Origin: Bacillus sp. HNG
Lineage (GTDB): Bacteria; Bacillota; Bacilli; Bacillales; Bacillaceae_L
Direction: 5' to 3'
Assembly: GCF_003400205.1 (NCBI RefSeq)
Contig: NZ_QUQV01000002.1
Location: 372,001 to 436,000 of the forward strand
Length of the DNA: 64,000 nt
Shown: positions 52,962-61,113 of the stretch, in pieces
Position numbering within the stretch: the stretch's first letter is position 1
Layout: each line of letters opens with the position of its first letter
Notes under the pieces: model-generated
Told to the model about the DNA's origin: nothing
The model's database searches: none
What the model saw: only the letters and a program-made list of their open reading frames with translations
Translations under genes and position numbers: made by a program

Positions 52962-54647
52962 ATGAATGTCATAAAAACGTATGCCAAAGAAATATCGAAT
53001 CAACTTAAGGGTGCCTTAACATACGACGAAGTTTTAAAGTTGATTGAAAAACCAAAATTTCAAGAACAAGGCGATCTTGCTTTTCCATGCTTTACACTTG
53101 CAAAGCAATATAGAAAAGCACCAGCGGTTATTGCACCGGAAATTGCCGCAGCGATACATGGACCACTTTTTGAAAAAATTGTTGCTGAAGGCCCTTATGT
53201 CAACTGTTTTCTTAACAAAGAGGAAGTGAGTAAACACGTCATTCAAACCATTCTAACTAAAGGTTCTCAATATGGAGGCCATAATCTTGGGGAAGGTAAA
53301 ACTATTACAATTGATTTTTCCTCACCTAATATTGCGAAGCCTTTTTCGATGGGACATTTGCGCTCAACCGTGATAGGGAATGCCCTTGCCAATATTGTGG
53401 AGAAATGTGGCTATCAGCCAATTCGAATCAACCATCTTGGTGATTGGGGAACACAATTTGGAAAACTCATTGTGGCATATAAGCTTTGGGGCAATGAGAA
53501 AGCGGTTCAAGCGAATCCCATTACTGAACTACTCCAGCTTTATGTACGCTTTCACTCTGAAGCTGAGACGAAGCTGGCCCTTGAAGATAAGGCCAGATTA
53601 TGGTTCAAAAAACTTGAGGATGGAGACAAAGAAGCGTTATCTCTTTGGGATTGGTTTAGGGAGGAATCGTTAAAGGAATTTTCTCGGATTTATTCCTTAC
53701 TTGATGTTGATTTTGACTCCTATAATGGTGAGGCATTTTACAATGATAAAATGGATGCTACGATCGAAAGGCTGAATGATGAAAAACTGTTATCTGCATC
53801 AGATGGTGCAGAGGTTGTTGATTTATCGGAAGAGAACCTTCCTCCTTGCTTGATTAAGAAATCAGATGGAGCTACTCTTTATGCAACAAGAGATGTAACA
53901 GCAGCCATTTATCGGCAAGACAACTACCATTTTAAGAAGGCAATCTATGTGGTTGGTCATGAACAAAGCTTGCATTTTAAACAAATCTTTCTTGTCTTAG
54001 AAAAGATGGGATATGAGTGGGCTAACAATATGGTTCATGTTCCATTCGGCTTTATTTTAAAGGACGGAAAGAAAATGTCCACTCGTAAAGGAAAAATTGT
54101 TCTTTTGGAAGAGGTCATTCAAGAAGCAATTAGACTCGCAAAGGAAAATATTGAGCAAAAAAATCCATCCCTAAAAAACAAAGAAGAAATTGCGAAAATG
54201 GTAGGCGTTGGCGCAATTATTTTCCATGATTTAAAAAATGAACGACTCAACAATATCGAATTTTCACTAGAGGAAATGCTGAAATTTGAAGGTACGACTG
54301 GTCCATATGTTCAGTATACACATGCGAGGGCTTGCTCGATTTTACGAAAAGCAGCACTTTCAAGCACACCAATCGTAGGGCTTTCCGATTCTCATAGCTG
54401 GGCTGTTGTAAAGCTTCTCACCGAATTCCCAGATATCATCAAAAGAAGTATGCAGCTTTATGAGCCATCTGTTATTGCAAAATATATCATTGAACTTGCT
54501 CAAGAGTTTAATAAATATTACAGTCATGTGAAGGTTCTTCATGAAGACGACGAAATGAACGCTCGGATTGCATTGGTCCGTTCTGTTACGATTGTTTTAG
54601 AAGAAGGGCTCCGATTACTTGGAGTTAAAGCGCCGGAGGAAATGTAG
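52962..54647 (+). CDS. argS: Arginyl-tRNA synthetase
   Basis: Class I synthetase (561 residues) charging tRNA-Arg. The HIGH-like motif reads AKPFSMGHLRST (near residue 130), and the KMSKS-like loop is KKMSTRKG near residue 373. The C-terminal ArgRS anticodon-binding segment begins FEGTTGPYVQYTHARA. The ATG at 52962 has a GGGGGG-type site. It is controlled by its own T-box. Bacillaceae often carry two argS genes, and a T-box copy like this may be the second, inducible one (inference). Confidence 0.95.
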   Translation: MNVIKTYAKEISNQLKGALTYDEVLKLIEKPKFQEQGDLAFPCFTLAKQYRKAPAVIAPEIAAAIHGPLFEKIVAEGPYVNCFLNKEEVSKHVIQTILTKGSQYGGHNLGEGKTITIDFSSPNIAKPFSMGHLRSTVIGNALANIVEKCGYQPIRINHLGDWGTQFGKLIVAYKLWGNEKAVQANPITELLQLYVRFHSEAETKLALEDKARLWFKKLEDGDKEALSLWDWFREESLKEFSRIYSLLDVDFDSYNGEAFYNDKMDATIERLNDEKLLSASDGAEVVDLSEENLPPCLIKKSDGATLYATRDVTAAIYRQDNYHFKKAIYVVGHEQSLHFKQIFLVLEKMGYEWANNMVHVPFGFILKDGKKMSTRKGKIVLLEEVIQEAIRLAKENIEQKNPSLKNKEEIAKMVGVGAIIFHDLKNERLNNIEFSLEEMLKFEGTTGPYVQYTHARACSILRKAALSSTPIVGLSDSHSWAVVKLLTEFPDIIKRSMQLYEPSVIAKYIIELAQEFNKYYSHVKVLHEDDEMNARIALVRSVTIVLEEGLRLLGVKAPEEM

Positions 54648-54656
54648 GAAGCCTAG

Positions 54657-54827
54657 CAGACTGTTGACAAACGCTCGCGAAGGCTACTTCTATTCGAGTC
54701 TTCGATTGGCTGCGTGCCTTGTCTGACAAGCATTTTCAAGACAGTCTGAGGTTAGTAATTTATTTCTTGCTTTCCTGTAAAATATCGTGTAGACAAAGTA
54801 AGTACTGACTTTGTCTACACTCTGAGT
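54657..54827. repeat. Intergenic repeat family B, copy 2
   Basis: Matches 20065-20248 at the ends. It starts CAGACTGTTGACAAACGCTC, has a variable middle, closes CATTTTCAAGACAGTCT, and ends with the palindrome GTGTAGACAAAG...CTTTGTCTACAC and CTCTGAGT. One base of the palindrome differs from copy 1. It lies between convergent argS and the ATL gene. Confidence 0.85.
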
Positions 54828-54848
54828 CTAGGATTTAGTCCTAGGCTT

Positions 54849-55154
54849 TTATTCTGGATGATATTGATATTTTGTAAGATCAATTGAACGGTTCACAACT
54901 TCTATCCCTTCATCCTCAAGAAAGATCATTTGGGCAGCGTGAGTTTCTTCGTCACGGATTGTAATTTCTCCTCTAGAGTTAATCACCCGGAACCAGGGGA
55001 GATTGTATTTTTTACTCATTGAGTGGAGAACTCGCACAACCTGTCTTGCGCCCCGCGGACTTCCTGCAAGCTTTGCTATCTGCCCATACGTCATGACCTT
55101 TCCTGGGGGGATCTGCTTAATAAGCCTAATAACATTTTCAGTAAATGGTTTCAT
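54849..55154 (-). CDS. Alkyltransferase-like protein (ATL, MGMT-related)
   Basis: A 101-residue DNA-repair protein related to O6-methylguanine methyltransferase. It shows PPGKVMTYGQIAKLAGSPRGAR as the family DNA-binding start (arginine finger in RGARQV). At the position of the MGMT active site PCHRV it reads PWFRV, so the acceptor cysteine is replaced by Trp, the hallmark of ATLs. Such proteins bind alkylated bases and hand them to nucleotide excision repair. It stands alone. Confidence 0.9.
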   Translation of the reverse strand: MKPFTENVIRLIKQIPPGKVMTYGQIAKLAGSPRGARQVVRVLHSMSKKYNLPWFRVINSRGEITIRDEETHAAQMIFLEDEGIEVVNRSIDLTKYQYHPE

Positions 55155-55166
55155 ATTGTTTATTCC

Positions 55167-55481
55167 TTACATAAAAAATGAATAAATACTTAGTGCAAGA
55201 ATGGAGCTTAATACGACGACAATGACATTAGCCCCTAAATAAGCGACTATAAAAGCGACTCCTGCACCAATGATTCCAAACCAAATATCTTCATTAATCG
55301 TAAAAACCCCCGGAATAATCAGTGCGCCAAGAATGGCGAACGGAACATTTTTTAACACATTTTGTAGGAATGGAGGTAATTTAACCGAGTTAAATACAAC
55401 AAGAGGCAACATCCTTGGGATATATGTAACAAGCCCCATTCCGATAATCATAAATAGAATTGTCTTATCCATGCTGCTCAT
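55167..55481 (-). CDS. azlD: Branched-chain amino acid transport protein AzlD
   Basis: Small subunit (104 residues, about three helices) of the AzlCD exporter for branched-chain amino acids. The N terminus MGLVTYIPRMLPL near residue 14 is typical of AzlD. It overlaps azlC by 17 bases and is co-translated. It may counterbalance the nearby HAAT-type importer, though nothing links them directly. Confidence 0.88.
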   Translation of the reverse strand: MSSMDKTILFMIIGMGLVTYIPRMLPLVVFNSVKLPPFLQNVLKNVPFAILGALIIPGVFTINEDIWFGIIGAGVAFIVAYLGANVIVVVLSSILALSIYSFFM

Positions 55482-56193
55482 CCTCCTCCCTCTTGTTCCA
55501 GATTAAACTATTAACCACTTCAACGCCTATTGCTGCCACGAGGGATGCTGCGACAATCGACCAACCAGGCTCTAAGAAAAATGAAAAAATTGCATTCAAA
55601 ATCGCTGCACTTCCTGCTAGTACAATTACTTTTCTCTGTTTTTTTAACGATGGTACAAGTAACCCGATAAACATCGCATATAAGGCGACTGACATGCTTT
55701 GCTGCAACACATAAGGAAGATTTGCACCAATGACATGACCAATCCCTGAAAAAACAACCCAACTTCCATAGGATATGGAAATTACACCAAATAAATAACC
55801 AGTAGTAACTGTACCTTCCTTTACCGCAGCAACAGAAAACGTTTCATCTGTAATCCCAAAGGAATAAAATGCTTTTTTAATTGGATGGTCCTCCTCTACC
55901 TTTTCATTAAGAGAAGCACACATTAAAAAATGACGAATATTTAAAATGAAAGTCGTAAGTATAATTTCAAAAACGCCAGTTCCTACGGCAATTAATTGTA
56001 ATGCTATGTATTGTGAAGCACCAGCAAATACGATTATGCTCATCATCACTGTTTCAGCTACCGTAAGCCCTGTCGATTTTGCCAATAAACCGAATGTCAA
56101 AGCAACTGGTGCATAGCCAAGTGCAATACTGATGCCTGCTTGAAAACCACTACGGAATTCCGAATGTTTTTTTGTTAGTACTGTAGTTGTCAT
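55465..56193 (-). CDS. azlC: Branched-chain amino acid permease AzlC
   Basis: Large subunit (242 residues) of the AzlCD/LIV-E exporter family. The N-terminal segment GFQAGISIALGYAPVALTFG is the family hallmark, followed by FAGASQYIAL and NIRHFLM. About six to seven hydrophobic helices are present. It is the first gene of azlCD. Confidence 0.9.
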   Translation of the reverse strand: MTTTVLTKKHSEFRSGFQAGISIALGYAPVALTFGLLAKSTGLTVAETVMMSIIVFAGASQYIALQLIAVGTGVFEIILTTFILNIRHFLMCASLNEKVEEDHPIKKAFYSFGITDETFSVAAVKEGTVTTGYLFGVISISYGSWVVFSGIGHVIGANLPYVLQQSMSVALYAMFIGLLVPSLKKQRKVIVLAGSAAILNAIFSFFLEPGWSIVAASLVAAIGVEVVNSLIWNKREEDEQHG

Positions 56194-56313
56194 TCCCCCG
56201 TTATTCTCCTTTAAATCGATTTTTATTACTAATTGTCTTAAATTTGGAATACTTTTTCAATGTTTTTGTCTGAAAATTTTATAGAAATGTGGGCTTTCGT
56301 TTTTTATTTACGG

Positions 56314-56373
56314 TCTATCCGTTTTATTTTGATTCTATCGATTTTATTCCATTTCTATCGACTTTAGTAAAAT
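56314..56373. repeat. Three 20-bp tandem repeats upstream of azlC
   Basis: Period of exactly 20 bp: units start TCTATCCG (56314), TCTATCGA (56334) and TCTATCGA (56354), each followed by TTTTATTT-like or TTTAG tracts. It sits between the azlC start and the echA terminator; no known element is recognised. Confidence 0.65.
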
Positions 56374-56383
56374 CCCCGCATAT

Positions 56384-56412
56384 AAAAAAAGCGCCTACCA
56401 CGGGGCGCCCTC
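56384..56412 (-). terminator. Terminator after the enoyl-CoA hydratase gene
   Basis: On the minus strand GGCGCCCC / GGCGC stem with loop GTGGTA, then TTTTTTT. It lies 8 bases after the stop. Confidence 0.83.
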
Positions 56413-56419
56413 ACAAAAT

Positions 56420-57196
56420 CTATTTCCCTTTAAAATTAGGTTTCCGTTTTTCATTAAAAGCAGCCAGTGCTTCCACTCGGTCCTCAGTTGGAATGATCAC
56501 TTCATATGCTTTACGTTCAATTTTAAAGCCCGTATGTAAATCTGTATTCATCCCCTGCTTAATTGCAAATTTGGCTTGCTGTAAGGCAAGTGGACCATTT
56601 TTAAGCATCTCATTTGCAAGCTTCATGGAACTTTCCATTAATTCTTCATGTGGCACCACACTTGAAACAATACCATACTCCTTCGCTTCTGTTGCACTAA
56701 TTCGTTTTGCCGTTAAAATAAGCTCCATTGCCTTTGTTTCACCAATGAGACGTGGAAGTCGTTGGGTTCCCCCTGCTCCCGGAATAATGGCTAGACTCGT
56801 TTCCGTTAGTCCCATTTGAGTATTTTCAACTGAAATTCTGAAATCACAGGCTAGTGCAAGTTCCATTCCGCCACCAAATGCATAGCCGTTAATTGCCGCT
56901 ATTGTCGGCTGTGGCAAATCTCCAATACTCGCAAAAACCTGGCCAATTTTATACACATTTCTTCTGACCTGTGCTTCATTTAATGTCTTTCGCTCCTTTA
57001 AATCGGCACCCACACTAAATGCTTTTTCACCTGACCCAGTAATTATGACAACACGAACATCAGCATTCGTACGGATTTCCTCGACGATTTCATCAAGTGT
57101 CTTTAGCATTTCGTAATTAAAACAGTTTAAAGCATCCGGGCGATTCAATGTGACAGTTGCTACATGGTTTTCAACTTGGTATAAAACTGTGGTCAT
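56420..57196 (-). CDS. Enoyl-CoA hydratase/isomerase family protein
   Basis: Crotonase-fold enzyme of 258 residues hydrating trans-2-enoyl-CoA in beta-oxidation. The oxyanion region AFSVGADLKE (near residue 63), GGGMELALACDFR (about 107) and the catalytic-glutamate region MGLTETSLAIIPGAGGTQ (about 126) are present. It follows the acyl-CoA ligase gene but is separated by a terminator, so it is probably a unit of its own. A 3-methylglutaconyl-CoA hydratase role is possible; the motifs do not decide. Confidence 0.88.
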   Translation of the reverse strand: MTTVLYQVENHVATVTLNRPDALNCFNYEMLKTLDEIVEEIRTNADVRVVIITGSGEKAFSVGADLKERKTLNEAQVRRNVYKIGQVFASIGDLPQPTIAAINGYAFGGGMELALACDFRISVENTQMGLTETSLAIIPGAGGTQRLPRLIGETKAMELILTAKRISATEAKEYGIVSSVVPHEELMESSMKLANEMLKNGPLALQQAKFAIKQGMNTDLHTGFKIERKAYEVIIPTEDRVEALAAFNEKRKPNFKGK

Positions 57197-57284
57197 GGAT
57201 ACACCTCTTCAATAAAATTTGATATCGCTTACATCCTATTTCGCTTTAGACTGAAAAATTCCTCTAAATTATTTAAAAACAATC

Positions 57285-57315
57285 TAAAAAAGAACAGGTC
57301 AAATTGACCTGCTCT
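57285..57315 (-). terminator. Terminator after the acyl-CoA ligase gene
   Basis: On the minus strand GAGCAGGTCAA / TTGACCTGTTC, then TTTTTT. It lies close after the ligase stop. Confidence 0.85.
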
Positions 57316-57320
57316 TCCCC

Positions 57321-58871
57321 TCATTTTGTCACTAAATCCTTTAAAGCACGACGAAGAATTTTTCCAGTTGTATTTTTAGGAAGCTCTTCTATGAATTCTA
57401 TCTTACTAGGAAGTTTATATTTAGCTAAATGCTCACGACAATAAGCGAGAAGATCATCTTCTGTTAAAGTAGGATTCTTTTTCACAACATAACAGTGGAC
57501 TGCTTCTCCCTGCTCTGGGTCTGGCACACCCAAAACAGCGGCTTCAACTACGTCAGGGTGATTATAAAGAACTTCTTCAACCTCTCTTGGATAAACATTA
57601 TATCCGCCAACAATAATCATGTCCTTTTTACGGTCAACGATATAAAAATAGCCTTCATCGTCCATTCGTGCTAAATCACCTGTATAGAGCCAACTATTTC
57701 GCAATGCCGCATTACTTTCTTCAGGCATTTTATAATAGCCCTTCATCACATTTGGTCCTCGAACAATCAACTCTCCAACTTGACCTACCGGAACTTCATC
57801 GCCATTTTCATCGACAATCTTGTTCTCGACGTTTACAATGTTTGTCCCAATTGAGCCTGGCTTACGTGGACGATCTAAGGGATTAAAGCATGTGACAGGT
57901 GATGCTTCAGATAGACCATACCCCTCTGATACAAGAACATTAAACTTCTGTTCAAAGCCTTTTAAAAGGGCAACCGGCATTGCTGCCCCGCCTGAAATAC
58001 ATAAGCGCAACGAGCTTAAGTCGTCTGGATTTCCTTCCGGATACTGAAGAAGGAAATTGTACATTGTTGGAACACCAGCAAAAACCGTAGCTTCATAGTC
58101 CCTGGCAAGCTTAAAAATTTCTTTCGGACTAAACTTTGGTACAATTAACATTGTTCCACCACTCATTAATGGGGCATTTAACGCTACTGTTAAGCAGAAG
58201 ACATGGAACATCGGTAAAGTAGTGATGACTCGGTCTTCCTCGGTAATTTTCAAATAATCCGCAACGTCTCTTGCATTACTATATAAGTTCAGGTGGGTTA
58301 ACATTGCACCTTTAGGTTTACCGGTCGTACCTGATGTATATAGAATGACGGCAACATCATCATCTTCAAGAACTGGACCAAAAAAAGGAATATCACCCGA
58401 ACCCACCACCATTGTAAACGATTTCATTTTAGGATAGATCGAAAGTTTTGATACATCTACTTCACTATTTGCCCCCTGTGGAGTTTCGCACACAATTAGG
58501 TGTTCTACTTTCGGAAGGTGTTGATTCATCTTTTCAAAAAGTGGAACAAGCAAGTCTAACGTTATGACAGCCCTTACATCTCCGTTATTCACAATATAGC
58601 CAATTTCGTCTGGTGTATAGATTGGATTTATCGGAATTACCGTTGCGCCTAAACGAAGTGCACCGTAAAAACCAATCACAAAATGTGGTGTATTCCCCAA
58701 TACGAGAGCAATGTGATCTCCCTTCTTTATTCCGAGCTTTTCTAAACCACTTGCAAACTTTGAAACTGCACCATCTAATTCAGCATATGTACTAATAGTC
58801 TCTTGAAAAATGTACGCTGGTTTGTCGAAGTATTTCTTAGCTGTTTCCCCTAGTTGAGTTGATAGATTCAA
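57321..58871 (-). CDS. Long-chain acyl-CoA synthetase (YhfL-like)
   Basis: ANL ligase of about 516 residues resembling B. subtilis YhfL. Motifs are [13 protein letters not shown], the [10 protein letters not shown] element, GWLYTGDLA-like SWLYTGDLA, and [21 protein letters not shown], with the catalytic Lys in NTTGKILR. I chose the TTG at 58871, giving [11 protein letters not shown] like YhfL's start, because GGGAGGG lies 6 bases upstream. Longer in-frame starts at 58886 and 58916 would run through that site and through the FadR box. It activates fatty acids for beta-oxidation. Derepression by long-chain acyl-CoA through FadR is expected. Confidence 0.93.
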   Translation of the reverse strand: MNLSTQLGETAKKYFDKPAYIFQETISTYAELDGAVSKFASGLEKLGIKKGDHIALVLGNTPHFVIGFYGALRLGATVIPINPIYTPDEIGYIVNNGDVRAVITLDLLVPLFEKMNQHLPKVEHLIVCETPQGANSEVDVSKLSIYPKMKSFTMVVGSGDIPFFGPVLEDDDVAVILYTSGTTGKPKGAMLTHLNLYSNARDVADYLKITEEDRVITTLPMFHVFCLTVALNAPLMSGGTMLIVPKFSPKEIFKLARDYEATVFAGVPTMYNFLLQYPEGNPDDLSSLRLCISGGAAMPVALLKGFEQKFNVLVSEGYGLSEASPVTCFNPLDRPRKPGSIGTNIVNVENKIVDENGDEVPVGQVGELIVRGPNVMKGYYKMPEESNAALRNSWLYTGDLARMDDEGYFYIVDRKKDMIIVGGYNVYPREVEEVLYNHPDVVEAAVLGVPDPEQGEAVHCYVVKKNPTLTEDDLLAYCREHLAKYKLPSKIEFIEELPKNTTGKILRRALKDLVTK

Positions 58872-58897
58872 ATTTTTCCCTCCCATGGTCAAACCAA

Positions 58898-58915
58898 TGA
58901 ATGAATAATCATTCA
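58898..58915. promoter_or_regulatory. FadR (YsiA) operator before the acyl-CoA ligase
   Basis: The 18-bp palindrome TGAATGAATAATCATTCA matches the Bacillus FadR consensus TGAATGANTANTCATTCA at every position. It lies 27 bases upstream of the chosen start codon, at or just after the transcription start. Confidence 0.92.
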
Positions 58916-59001
58916 TTAAATGACAAAAAATAATATTCTAAATATATTATATTGAAAGAAAGTTTTTCTATCAAGACGTAAAATGTATTTTTAAATGATG
59001 A

Positions 59002-59021
59002 CGGGTAAGAAATCTTACCCG
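59002..59021 (-). terminator. Stem-loop after lplJ
   Basis: Perfect stem CGGGTAAG / CTTACCCG with an ATTT/AAAT loop. No strong T-run follows on the minus strand, so it is a weak terminator candidate. The 118 bases to the ligase region hold nothing else. Confidence 0.55.
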
Positions 59022-59034
59022 CCAACCGCCTAAT

Positions 59035-60024
59035 TTAGTAAATTAAATTAATAAAATCTTCTTTGGTAATTTTACCGAAATAATGCTGAATGTCCATACC
59101 TTCTAAAGCCTTCTCTAACTCGGCTTTTTCATACTTTGTTCCAATTAATCGTTTTTCGATTTCCTCAACATCCCCAACACCAAAGAAATCACCATAAATT
59201 TTACAGTTTTCAATTGTTCCTTTTTGAACTTCAAGACGCACATCTATAGAGCCAACTGGGAAACGATGTGTATGTTGGTAATTAAACTTTGGTGATTTTC
59301 CGTAGTTCCAATCCCAATTTTGATAACGTTCCTTTGAAATTTCGTGGATTTTTTCCCAATCCTTCTCCGTTAATTTATATTCTGGAATTTCCCCTTCTGT
59401 GTTAAAAATGTATTGAAGCAGCATTTGTCTAAATTCTTCAATTGTAATTTTTTCCGTTAGGAATTCACTGATATTAGCAACCCTACTTCTAACAGATTTA
59501 ATTCCTTTTGATTCAATTTTGTCTTTTTTCACTTTTAAAGCTGAAACGACGTGATCTATTTCTGAATCAAACATAAGAGTTCCATGGCTGAACATTCTAC
59601 CTCTTGTTGAAAATTGAGCATTTCCGGAGATCTTTCTTCCTTCAACCTCGATATCGTTTCGACCACTTAATTGTGCATTAACCCCAAGCTTATGAAGGGC
59701 TTCTATTACAGGTTCAGTGAATTTCTTATAATTGTGGAAGCTTTCCCCATCGTCTTTTGTAATAAAACTAAAATTCAAGTTTCCTAAATCATGATATACA
59801 GCTCCACCGCCTGATAAACGGCGGACCACTTTTATTCCATTTTCTTCCACATATTGAGTATTGATTTCCTCAATTGTGTTTTGGTTTTTTCCAATAATGA
59901 TTGATGGTGCATTAATATAGAATAATAAATACGTTTCATTGATGTCTAAATTTTTGAGTGCGTATTCTTCAATCGCTAAGTTAATTTGTGGATCATTAAT
60001 TCCTTTATTGTCAATAAATAACAT
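59035..60024 (-). CDS. lplJ: Lipoate-protein ligase
   Basis: Attaches free lipoate to E2 and GcvH lipoyl domains (329 residues). It shows the LplA motif RRLSGGGAVYHDLGNLNFSF (near residue 74), then NDIEVEGRKISGNAQ with the lysine of the KISGNA motif, and GTLMFDSE. The C-terminal accessory domain follows. It lies 7 bases after the yhfI-like gene, as yhfI-lplJ (yhfJ) in B. subtilis, and is probably co-transcribed. Confidence 0.93.
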   Translation of the reverse strand: MLFIDNKGINDPQINLAIEEYALKNLDINETYLLFYINAPSIIIGKNQNTIEEINTQYVEENGIKVVRRLSGGGAVYHDLGNLNFSFITKDDGESFHNYKKFTEPVIEALHKLGVNAQLSGRNDIEVEGRKISGNAQFSTRGRMFSHGTLMFDSEIDHVVSALKVKKDKIESKGIKSVRSRVANISEFLTEKITIEEFRQMLLQYIFNTEGEIPEYKLTEKDWEKIHEISKERYQNWDWNYGKSPKFNYQHTHRFPVGSIDVRLEVQKGTIENCKIYGDFFGVGDVEEIEKRLIGTKYEKAELEKALEGMDIQHYFGKITKEDFINLIY

Positions 60025-60031
60025 CGTGATT

Positions 60032-60763
60032 TCACTCCCAAGTTAGTCCTGATTTTGCTAATTTGATATTGCCTGTAAATTGTTCTGAAGCTTGCTTAAC
60101 AAGGTCTTCATGATTTCCGTAATGAGGCAGATGTGTAATCCACAGTTCTTTAACATCAGCAGCAGCCGCAATTTTCCCAACCTCTGTACTATTCATATGC
60201 CCCATATTGGATCCATCTTGATTCGCATAGAGGTTACATTCACATATAAACAGGTCTGCATCCTTCGTAAACGGAATAAACTCATCTATGTAGCTAGAAT
60301 CCGCTGAAAATACAACAGTTTGTCCACCAGCTATAATTCTCATCGCATAACACACAACCGGATGCTTAGTTTTCATAAAGGATATCGAAAACGGACCAAT
60401 TTTGATCGTTTCATCGGGATGATAAGCTATCGCTTTTGTATGACCTTTGTGCTCCAATCTTGAAAAGCCTTCTTCGTCAGCTGTATGTCCATAAATTGGC
60501 AGTTCCTTTTGTTGATTATGTATCGCACTCGTCACTAGTCTTGCATACTGCATTGGACCGATATCTGCTACATGGTCATGATGATAGTGAGATAAAATAA
60601 TCGCATCCAGTTCATCAATTGTTATATAGTTTTGAAGCTGTGCTAGTACACCGCTTCCGCAGTCAACAAGAAGTCGAAAACCTTCGTGTTCAAATAAATA
60701 TCCTGTTGTGGCTTCATTTGCTGACGGAAAACCGCCCCAAAAACCTACCACCGTTACTTTCAT
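60032..60763 (-). CDS. yhfI: MBL-fold hydrolase YhfI
   Basis: A 243-residue metallo-beta-lactamase-fold protein of the RNase Z-like/YhfI branch. The metal motif is LSHYHHDHVADI (near residue 57), with later His in KTKHPVV and Asp in VFSADSSYI, and a final His in WITHLPHYG. The substrate is unknown; phosphodiesterase activity is typical of this branch. The ATG at 60763 has GGTGATC upstream. It is the first gene of the yhfI-lplJ unit. Confidence 0.9.
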   Translation of the reverse strand: MKVTVVGFWGGFPSANEATTGYLFEHEGFRLLVDCGSGVLAQLQNYITIDELDAIILSHYHHDHVADIGPMQYARLVTSAIHNQQKELPIYGHTADEEGFSRLEHKGHTKAIAYHPDETIKIGPFSISFMKTKHPVVCYAMRIIAGGQTVVFSADSSYIDEFIPFTKDADLFICECNLYANQDGSNMGHMNSTEVGKIAAAADVKELWITHLPHYGNHEDLVKQASEQFTGNIKLAKSGLTWE

Positions 60764-60953
60764 AGGATCACCTTTCTCATCTTCTCTTTATCGTTATACA
60801 TTACACTTCTTCCATGGTTTACCCTATCCAATACCACTATAATCGATACGAAAAAAAATTTCACTTTTTAACGCTTTTGTTACAAAACAGTTATTGACAT
60901 ATTTTTATCTGTTATAGTACACTATAAACAATATAAGAAACGGAGGGGTTAAA

Positions 60954-61082
60954 ATGTTAGTTAAAAGTACAGAATTTTTCAAAAACCTACCACCTAAAAA
61001 ATGCGTTGAGTGTGGCCATGATATCGAGGAGCAGCATGAGTGCTACGGTAACAAATGTGACCACTGTAATGAAATCAAATGA
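60954..61082 (+). CDS. yhfH: Small zinc-ribbon-like protein YhfH
   Basis: A 42-residue protein starting MLVKSTEFFKNLPPKKC. It has CVEC at residues 17-20 and CDHC at 35-38, plus Cys30, consistent with a small zinc ribbon. The ATG at 60954 has a perfect CGGAGGGG site 7 bases upstream. B. subtilis has yhfH next to yhfI, in the same divergent position as here. Function is unknown. Confidence 0.85.
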   Translation: MLVKSTEFFKNLPPKKCVECGHDIEEQHECYGNKCDHCNEIK

Positions 61083-61111
61083 AAAAGGAAGGCTACGGCC
61101 TTCCTTTTTCT
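61081..61111. terminator. Bidirectional terminator between yhfH and hemY
   Basis: Stem GAAAAAGGAAGGC / GCCTTCCTTTTTC with loop TACG, a very stable UUCG/TACG-type tetraloop hairpin with T-runs on both strands. Confidence 0.9.
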
Positions 61112-61113
61112 GT

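Noticed and set aside
58872-58916. N-terminal extension of the YhfL-type ligase
   Set aside because: It would translate the FadR operator and the ribosome binding site, and homologues begin at the residue chosen here.
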